Below, one piece after another: positions 58,763 through 64,000 of a stretch of DNA of 64,000 bases (positions within the stretch are counted from its first letter, which is position 1; the number at the start of each line of letters is the position of its first letter). Where the stretch lies: NCBI GenBank assembly GCA_035356615.1, contig DAOQSN010000009.1, positions 1-64,000 of the forward strand, given 5' to 3'. The position numbers and the translations under genes are program-made. This DNA comes from JAKQDH01 sp029558835. GTDB taxonomy: Bacteria > Planctomycetota > Phycisphaerae > UBA1845. The notes beneath the pieces are model-generated. The model saw only the letters and a program-made list of their open reading frames with translations, did not search any database and was not told the DNA's origin.

Positions 58763-59142
58763 ATCGCACCGTCACCGCCCCGCGTTGTCGGCGCCTCTGT
58801 GCCCTGGACGCCCGCGGCGGAGGTGGGGAACATGCTACCGGGGGGCGCGGGAAGGGGAAACCGAAGGAAGCACGCCCGCGACGATGGTGCCTGCTCAGCC
58901 GGGCGAGAGCATGGCGGCGCTGCGCTTGGCCATGCCACCCGCTGCCGGGATGGCTGTGTGTGGCCACGCATGCGTCCGGCCGCGCATGCGTCCGGTCGAG
59001 CCTGGGTGTTCAGGTCTTCCGCCTCGCTCGCGCGTGGGGAAGCGGGTATGATGGCCGCGCGGTTCCCGGCCGGGCGCGGTACCGGGGACCGACTCGCAAG
59101 CCGTCGGTACCCTGGACAGTCTGATCGTGCAGGAGCATTCCC
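58763..59142. other. 380-bp divergent gap with repeat fragments
   Basis: It contains E3 (58911-58939), an exact inverted copy of the left 29 bp of element E1, and two direct copies of CGCATGCGTCCGG at 58967-58979 and 58982-58994. A TATGAT box at 59047-59052 could be the -10 of the permease gene but has no good -35. I see no gene. Confidence 0.6.
58911..58939. repeat. Fragment E3 of the GGTGGCATGGCCAAG element
   Basis: It is identical over 29 bp to the reverse complement of 9041-9069 and then diverges. It may be a truncated end of the same element family. Confidence 0.8.
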
Positions 59143-60783
59143 ATGCGTCTCTTCGTGCGACGTGACCTGGATGGTTTCTTCGGTCTGTTCGTCGACAACT
59201 TGGTCCAGCTTCTGCTGATCGTGACGCTGTGCAGCTTCCTGTGCGGCATGACGGGCGACGACCGGCACTTCCTCTACGGACGCATCCTGCCGGGGGCCGC
59301 CATGTCAATCGTGGTGGGCAACCTCTTCTACGCCTGGCAGGCGCACCGGCTGGCGCGGCGCACCGGCCGTAGCGACATCACCGCCCTGCCCTATGGTATC
59401 AACACCCCGTCGTTGCTGGTGTATGTCTTCTTCGTCATGGTGCCGGTGTATGCGGAGACCAAGAGCGCGGAACAGGCGTGGCGGATGGGACTGGTGGCCT
59501 GCCTGGGCAGCGGCGTCATCGAGTTCTGCGGCGCATTCGTCGCGGAGTGGGTGCGCAAGAACACGCCGCGGGCGGCCCTGCTCTCCACGCTGGCCGGCAT
59601 CGCCATTGGCTTCATCTCGATGACGTTCGCCCTGCAAATCTGGTCCACGCCGCTGATTGCCATGATCCCGATGGCCGTCGTGCTCATTACGTATTTCAGC
59701 GGGACGCGCTTTCCGTTGGGACTTCCGGGCGGATTGGTGGCGATCATCCTGGGTACGATCCTGGCGTGGGTGTTGCCGTCGGCATGGACGGGCCGGGAGA
59801 TGGCCGCCGCCCAGATCAGCGCTGCCTGGACGCAGAGCGGCTGGGCCTGGCCGATCTGGTCCGGCGGGGCCCTGTTCGACACGCTCGCCCATGACCTGGG
59901 GGGCTGTGCGAAGTACCTGTCCGTCATCATCCCGATGGGGTTGTTCAACGTAGTGGGCAGCTTGCAGAACATTGAGTCGGCGGAGGCGGCCGGCGATGCG
60001 TTCGACACGCGGGCGTCGCTGGCCACGAACGGCGCCGGTACCATCCTGGCCGCCCTGTTCGGAAGCTGCTTCCCCACCACGATCTACATTGGGCATCCCG
60101 GCTGGAAGGGCCTGGGAGCGCGGGCGGGGTATTCCACGCTCAACGGTCTGGTCATCACACTTATGTGTCTAAGCGGCAGCGTGGCCCTCGTACAGAGCGT
60201 GGTGCCGATTGAGGCGGGCATCCCGATCGTGCTGTGGATCGGGATCGTGATTACCGCCCAGGCGTTTCAGGCGACGCCGCGGGAGCAGGCACCGGCCGTG
60301 GCACTGGGTCTCTTCCCGGCCATCGCCGCTTGGGGAGCCACTGTGACCTACGGAGCGTTTATGGCCGCCGCCACGCCGGGGGCCCAGGGGGTCGCCACCG
60401 TGCAATCCCTGCTCGAGGGTGACGCCCACGCCGCCGTCAGCGGCTTCCTCGTTCACGGGCTGATCGTGCTGGAGCGGGGATACATTTTCACGTGCATGGT
60501 AATCGCGGCGATGGCCGCCTTCCTTATCGGCCGGCGCTTCTACACGGCCGCGTGCTGGGCACTGGTCGGCGCCGTCGTGACGTTGATCGGGCTCTGCCAC
60601 AGCTATCAGCTTAGCGGCAACAGCGTGGACTACTTCCTCGCCTTCAGCCCCGCGCACGAGGGAGCGAAGACGTACCAGGCCTTCGACATTGCTATCGGCT
60701 ATGCCCTGATAGCGCTGGTCTTTGCCGCCGTGGGCTTCTACACCCGCGGCGCCGAGCCTGACCATCCGCGGATGACACATTAA
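59143..60783 (+). CDS. NCS2/AzgA-like permease, 546 aa
   Basis: The protein has about 12-14 membrane helices. LYGRILPGAAMSIVVGNLFY and TALPYGINTPSLLVYVFFVM near the N-terminus, and FGSCFPTTIYIGHPGWKGLG later, resemble the nucleobase-cation symporter-2 family, especially AzgA-like members with the split G/S-x-x-P-T-T-x-Y substrate region. It may import a purine, or a related anion. AGGAG seven bases before the ATG supports the start. It is followed by repeat R7. It is not near other purine genes apart from the distant phosphorylase gene at 4508. Confidence 0.8.
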   Translation: MRLFVRRDLDGFFGLFVDNLVQLLLIVTLCSFLCGMTGDDRHFLYGRILPGAAMSIVVGNLFYAWQAHRLARRTGRSDITALPYGINTPSLLVYVFFVMVPVYAETKSAEQAWRMGLVACLGSGVIEFCGAFVAEWVRKNTPRAALLSTLAGIAIGFISMTFALQIWSTPLIAMIPMAVVLITYFSGTRFPLGLPGGLVAIILGTILAWVLPSAWTGREMAAAQISAAWTQSGWAWPIWSGGALFDTLAHDLGGCAKYLSVIIPMGLFNVVGSLQNIESAEAAGDAFDTRASLATNGAGTILAALFGSCFPTTIYIGHPGWKGLGARAGYSTLNGLVITLMCLSGSVALVQSVVPIEAGIPIVLWIGIVITAQAFQATPREQAPAVALGLFPAIAAWGATVTYGAFMAAATPGAQGVATVQSLLEGDAHAAVSGFLVHGLIVLERGYIFTCMVIAAMAAFLIGRRFYTAACWALVGAVVTLIGLCHSYQLSGNSVDYFLAFSPAHEGAKTYQAFDIAIGYALIALVFAAVGFYTRGAEPDHPRMTH

Positions 60784-60798
60784 GAAACCCCCTCAAGA

Positions 60799-60834
60799 CC
60801 CCTCTCCCCTTTGGGGAGAGGGCAGGGTGAGGGG
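60799..60834. repeat. CTCTCCCC/GGGGAGAG palindromic repeat, copy R7
   Basis: CCCCTCTCCCCTTTGGGGAG plus GCAGGGTGAGGGG tail begins 15 bp after the permease stop, which would suit a terminator or 3'-end element. It lies in the 301-bp gap that also holds heptamer array H4. Confidence 0.85.
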
Positions 60835-61024
60835 CGGGGCCGTGGCGAGCCGACTCTCCCCTCGCCTCTCCCTGGCAGGGAGGGAAGTTCTGAGAGAGCC
60901 TCCAAGCCCAGTCGCGGGTAACAGGCTGCCGGTGATCTGAGATTTGAGAAGACAGATCGCAAAGCACCGTGCCCGATCACCCGCGCATGACACATTGAGC
61001 ATGCCGGTGGCTGGGCGGTGACTG

Positions 61025-61059
61025 CACTCGACAATCTGCAATCTCCAACCGACAATCCG
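61025..61059 (+). repeat. Heptamer array H4, five CAATCGN-type units
   Basis: Five degenerate units: CACTCGA, CAATCTG, CAATCTC, CAACCGA, CAATCCG. It ends 25 bp before the start of the first zinc-ribbon gene. Confidence 0.8.
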
Positions 61060-61084
61060 CACTTGGCGTTGAACAGGAAGCCCA

Positions 61085-61978
61085 ATGGCTGATGCCACGT
61101 CAGAATCGCCGGACGTCGCCGGCCTGATTGCGATCGACCTGCCTTGCCGGGGTTGCGGGTACAACCTGCGCGGCTTGCTGCCGACGGGTCGCTGTCCGGA
61201 GTGCGGCGTCCCCATCAGCGCCTCCTGCCATGATGATCTGCTTTGCTACGGGCCTCCCACCTGGCTGGCCACGCTGCAACGGGGAGCGTGGCTCATTGTG
61301 TGGGGCACCGTCGGGATGGTCGCGGGACTCATAGTGTTCGACCTGGTCTCGCCACTGCTCATGGCCGTGGTCAAGCTCGCCGGCGGAGCCGTCGCGCTGT
61401 ACGGGGTCTGGCTGATTACCCAGCCCGATCCCAGTGGCATCGGTGACGATCAGTACGTCAACGACCGCAGGATTGTACGGTTCTGCGTCCTGGTCGGATT
61501 GGTCGCCTACACGCTGGAAGTCGTGTGGGAGAGCGGCGTCAAGCCGGTTCCCCTCGACATCGCCAAGGGATTATGTCACTTGGTGAACGCCGTCGGTGAC
61601 TTCGCCATGCTGAGCTACTTCGCCAAGCTGGCCGGGCGCATCCCGGCGGTCTCGCTCAGCTTGAGGGCACGCCGCCTGCGTTGGCCGGTGGCGGTTGCCC
61701 GAGGGATCGCGGTCGCGGGTGCGCGGACGCTGGTTCAGCTCGGTCCTCCGGCCGCAGGTGGAGGCGCCGCAACCACCGTGACCGTTGCGCTTACGGCCAT
61801 CGTCGGTGCGGCCGTCCTGGCGCATCTCGGTCTGAGCGTCCTAGTGCTCATCCTGGTGTATCGCCTGGGCAAAGCACTCCGCGTGCCGCTTGAGCTGGCC
61901 CGCCACATCTGGCCCACAACGTCGATAGGTACACCCTTGTCACCGGGTAACCACCTGGCCGGCCCGAGAGGACACTGA
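61085..61978 (+). CDS. Zinc-ribbon membrane protein, 297 aa
   Basis: Near the N-terminus CRGCGYNLRGLLPTGRCPEC is a four-Cys zinc ribbon. Several membrane helices follow (GAWLIVWGTVGMVAGLIVF, VVKLAGGAVALYGVWLITQ, AIVGAAVLAHLGLSVLVLIL). This layout is common and uncharacterised in planctomycetes. AGGAAG precedes the ATG. It is followed after 4 bp by a second zinc-ribbon gene, and the pair lies between heptamer arrays H4 and H5. Confidence 0.75.
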   Translation: MADATSESPDVAGLIAIDLPCRGCGYNLRGLLPTGRCPECGVPISASCHDDLLCYGPPTWLATLQRGAWLIVWGTVGMVAGLIVFDLVSPLLMAVVKLAGGAVALYGVWLITQPDPSGIGDDQYVNDRRIVRFCVLVGLVAYTLEVVWESGVKPVPLDIAKGLCHLVNAVGDFAMLSYFAKLAGRIPAVSLSLRARRLRWPVAVARGIAVAGARTLVQLGPPAAGGGAATTVTVALTAIVGAAVLAHLGLSVLVLILVYRLGKALRVPLELARHIWPTTSIGTPLSPGNHLAGPRGH

Positions 61979-61982
61979 CAAC

Positions 61983-62561
61983 GTGGGCAGCACCCGTCAA
62001 CTTGAGGAACGCTGTCCGGCGTGCAGGTACTCCCTCACCGGCCTGCCGGACGAGGGACGGTGCCCGGAGTGCGGACTGGCGTACGGCGACCGGCAGTTTC
62101 ACTTCTTTCCCGTACCGTGGAGTTTCCGTTATGGGGTACCTCTGGGCGGTGCCTTCCTGGCTGTGCAGAGCGTCGCCTATGTCATGATGTCTCCCGACCT
62201 ACACACGAAGCTCGCTGCAGCGTTCTTCGCGGCCGCAGGCGTCGTGTTTGTCTGGTTCTCGGGCCGCTCGATGTTCGGCCCGCAGCACGTCGTGGTGGGC
62301 CGGGACGCGCTGGTGATAGTAGGGCGCAGGAGAGCTCCCGAGGTGTATTACTGGTGTAACGTGGCCCGCCTCGAGCAGGTGCTTCGGTTTGGCTCCGTGC
62401 CGCTGGTGGAACTGATCACGATACGTGGTCTTCATGACGGACGTGCCCTCGCACGGCTGGCAACCGGACGCATCGGGTCGAAGCGCCTGTGGGAGGACTT
62501 CCTCGGTATTGCGAGGGCACGTCTGCACGAGTACCAGGCAACCCACAGCCACGATGCCTGA
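61983..62561 (+). CDS. Zinc-ribbon membrane protein, 192 aa
   Basis: The protein starts with GTG after GAGAGGA. CPACRYSLTGLPDEGRCPEC is a four-Cys ribbon close to that of the preceding gene (the G-Y/R-x-L-x-G-L-P-x-x-G-R-C-P-E-C core is shared). Two membrane helices follow (VPLGGAFLAVQSVAYVMMS and LAAAFFAAAGVVFVWFSG), then a soluble C-terminal domain with a DUF-like beta pattern (HVVVGRDALVIVGRRR). The function is unknown. The ribbon similarity suggests a duplicated N-terminal module on different membrane domains. Confidence 0.75.
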   Translation: MGSTRQLEERCPACRYSLTGLPDEGRCPECGLAYGDRQFHFFPVPWSFRYGVPLGGAFLAVQSVAYVMMSPDLHTKLAAAFFAAAGVVFVWFSGRSMFGPQHVVVGRDALVIVGRRRAPEVYYWCNVARLEQVLRFGSVPLVELITIRGLHDGRALARLATGRIGSKRLWEDFLGIARARLHEYQATHSHDA

Positions 62562-62601
62562 CCCGCGGCCAGCGCCCCCCAAAGCCGCGGCTGCGGTCCT
62601 G

Positions 62602-62636
62602 CAATCGTCAATCGACAATCTCCACTCGACAATCGC
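62602..62636 (+). repeat. Heptamer array H5, five CAATCGN units
   Basis: Five units: CAATCGT, CAATCGA, CAATCTC, CACTCGA, CAATCGC. It lies 40 bp after the second zinc-ribbon gene and nine bases before the Hsp20 stop, in the same orientation as H4. Confidence 0.9.
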
Positions 62637-62645
62637 CGCCCAGCG

Positions 62646-63098
62646 TCACTCCGTGACATTGACCTTGACGGACTTCGCGACGCTGGCCTGGCTCTTAGGT
62701 AGCGTGACCTCGAGCACGCCGGCGTGGAACGTGGCTGAGAGGCGGTCGGCGTCCACGTCAGCGGGCAGGTCGACGGAGCGGCAGAACGTGCCGAAGCGGC
62801 GTTCGTGGCGCACGGTGCGGCCGGCTTCGGTGCCGGGCGGCGGCGGGACCTTCTCCCCGCGAATAGTGAGCACGCGGGCGAGGTAGCTGACCTCGACGGC
62901 CGAGGGCTCTACGCCGGGCAGTTCCGCATACAGGGTGTAGCGGTCCGGACTCTCGTACATGTCCACCGGGGGCGCCCACTCCTGACCATCAAGCGGCCCG
63001 GTCGAGACGCCCGAGTGCCAGACGCGTTCAATCAGGCGGCTCATCTCGTCCTGCAAACCGGAGAGTGAAATCGGCTTCTCGAATCCGCGAGGAAACAT
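62646..63098 (-). CDS. Hsp20/alpha-crystallin small heat-shock protein
   Basis: The protein (150 aa) has an alpha-crystallin domain: WAPPVDMYESPDRYTLYAEL, PGVEPSAVEVSYLARVLTIR, ERRFGTFCRSVDLPADVDAD and the ending GVLEVTLPKS. It is an ATP-independent holdase. Two ATGs lie six bases apart: GGAGG is nine bases from the one at 63098 but only three from 63104, so 63098 (MFPRGFEKP) is preferred. No CIRCE or other heat-shock operator is evident upstream. Confidence 0.93.
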   Translation of the reverse strand: MFPRGFEKPISLSGLQDEMSRLIERVWHSGVSTGPLDGQEWAPPVDMYESPDRYTLYAELPGVEPSAVEVSYLARVLTIRGEKVPPPPGTEAGRTVRHERRFGTFCRSVDLPADVDADRLSATFHAGVLEVTLPKSQASVAKSVKVNVTE

Positions 63099-63306
63099 AG
63101 GCATCTACCTCCCTGAAAAGAGGACTCATCGCCGGCGGGCCTACCCCGGCGGCTCCCACCACCGGGCGCGCACGTGCGCCGGCCAGATCATGGATATTGT
63201 AACGCGCGCGGCGTGGCCGGCGAGAGTAGACGGGACGCCGATCTCAAGGGGCGGGTGCGTGACAGAAGCGGCGGGCACTGCGGCCAGGAGACGCAGCGTC
63301 GCCAAG

Positions 63307-64000
63307 TCACGGTCGCGGGAGGCTGATGCGGGCGTCGCGGGCGAGGTTCTCCACCACCGCGGCCCGGATGGCGGCAATCAACTCCACCGGGATGAAGGCG
63401 TTGACCCGGACCGTGCCGCCTTCCTCAACGTTGGCGACGACGCCGATCGGCGCGTCGATGTCGGCAACGATGGGGAGTCGGCGGGTTCGCTCCGGCGCAC
63501 CGGCCGTGGCGGCCAGTTGTGTGAACAGACGCCGCACCCGTTCCAGGTAGACGTAGGCGGCGAACGAGCGTTGCGCCGGCAGACGGGTCGCCGCTCGGAC
63601 GAGGCCGGCCTCGGCCGCCAGCGGTGCCTGCTCGGACTGGGCCGCGGCCGCCGCCACCGCGAAGCGCGCCGGCCCGCCGCCCAATCCGACCAGCAGACGG
63701 GTCTCACCAATGGCCGCCAGTCGGATGAGCAAGCCTTCGTTGCCCAGCACCTTCCGCCATAGCTCCGTCTGCTCCGGCGGCAGCACGCCCAGGTCGAAGG
63801 TGAGGTGGTCGACTGCCAGCTCGTCGCGGCGTTCCGCCGCCTGCTGATAAACCAGCGCCCGTCCGACGCGCTGGGCGGGCTGCTCAGCCCCGACGGAAGC
63901 GCGGAACCTCTCGATCGCGGCCGCCAGCGTCGCCAGTACCGCCCCACTGCCGCCGCGCATGTCCAGCACCACGTAGGCCGCCAACAGACCTTCCGTCGGG
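63307..64000 (-). CDS. Hypothetical protein, 5' end outside the window
   Basis: The frame is open to the right edge, with PTEGLLAAYVVLDMRGGSG read there, so this is the C-terminal part of a longer protein. I do not recognise the family. It has alternating Ala/Leu-rich helices and strands (VDHLTFDLGVLPPEQTELWR, RLAAIGETRLLVGLGGG, IVADIDAPIGVVANVEEGG) with no membrane segment in the visible 230 residues. Confidence 0.6.
   Translation of the reverse strand, partial: PTEGLLAAYVVLDMRGGSGAVLATLAAAIERFRASVGAEQPAQRVGRALVYQQAAERRDELAVDHLTFDLGVLPPEQTELWRKVLGNEGLLIRLAAIGETRLLVGLGGGPARFAVAAAAAQSEQAPLAAEAGLVRAATRLPAQRSFAAYVYLERVRRLFTQLAATAGAPERTRRLPIVADIDAPIGVVANVEEGGTVRVNAFIPVELIAAIRAAVVENLARDARISLPRP

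Overview
The window looks like a chromosomal segment of a diderm planctomycete, most likely from the Phycisphaerae or a related uncultured group. The evidence is high GC content, two secreted proteins ending in the paired acidic dockerin-like repeats common in that phylum, a large MoxR/Bat locus, zinc-ribbon membrane proteins, and outer-membrane features (LPS-type sugar transferases, an OprB-type porin, many lipoproteins). I see no rRNA, tRNA, CRISPR array, phage module or transposase. The assignment is inference from gene content; no database was consulted.

Layout. (1) 228-18539, minus strand: a MoxR-DUF58-DUF4381-like-BatA-BatB-BatC-BatD-BatE aerotolerance locus, followed by a SurA-like secreted protein, an MTAP/PNP-family phosphorylase and a giant PQQ-propeller/TPR protein. 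A four-helix-bundle (S23/IVP) gene sits between moxR and the DUF58 gene. (2) 18813-24109, minus: a PAS-GAF-receiver protein, then a GT4 glycosyltransferase, a RfaP/InaA-like sugar kinase and a GT9 heptosyltransferase. (3) 24710-31222, plus: an RND pump, a tiny aromatic-rich lipoprotein, a cupin lipoprotein and a secreted beta-helix protein. (4) 31223-32215: about 1 kb without genes, packed with short-period repeats. (5) 32216-43580: a region resembling a light or photo-oxidative stress neighbourhood. It holds a CarH/LitR-like MerR regulator whose cobalamin-ligand residues are changed, in a tight operon with DUF393, CIA30 and PP2C genes; an SDR-DUF2867 gene; a truncated SDR; a frameshifted folE remnant; then DUF4397, fasciclin, DUF378, SOUL, alpha/beta-hydrolase and lipocalin genes. 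(6) 43821-64000: housekeeping and envelope genes (acyl-CoA ligase, porin, CorA, QueG, PriA, LarC, a P-loop protein, a PMT-TPR protein, an NCS2-like permease, zinc-ribbon proteins, Hsp20).

The most unusual content is not a single gene but several families of small dispersed repeats and where they sit. Five arrays of exactly five CAATCGN heptamers (35 bp each) bracket the S23 gene inside the Bat locus, in inverted orientation, and a pair of zinc-ribbon genes, in direct orientation. A roughly 100-bp inverted-repeat element lies in frame inside the 5' ends of batC and batE, between the coupled start codon and the signal peptide. A CTCTCCCC/GGGGAGAG palindrome interrupts a membrane glycosyltransferase gene in frame. 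A two-part palindromic element is shared between positions 11138-11254 and 24388-24505. In region 5, matching sites follow two divergent -10 boxes beside the altered CarH-like regulator and the dead folE, suggesting a light-response module that has been rewired or is decaying.
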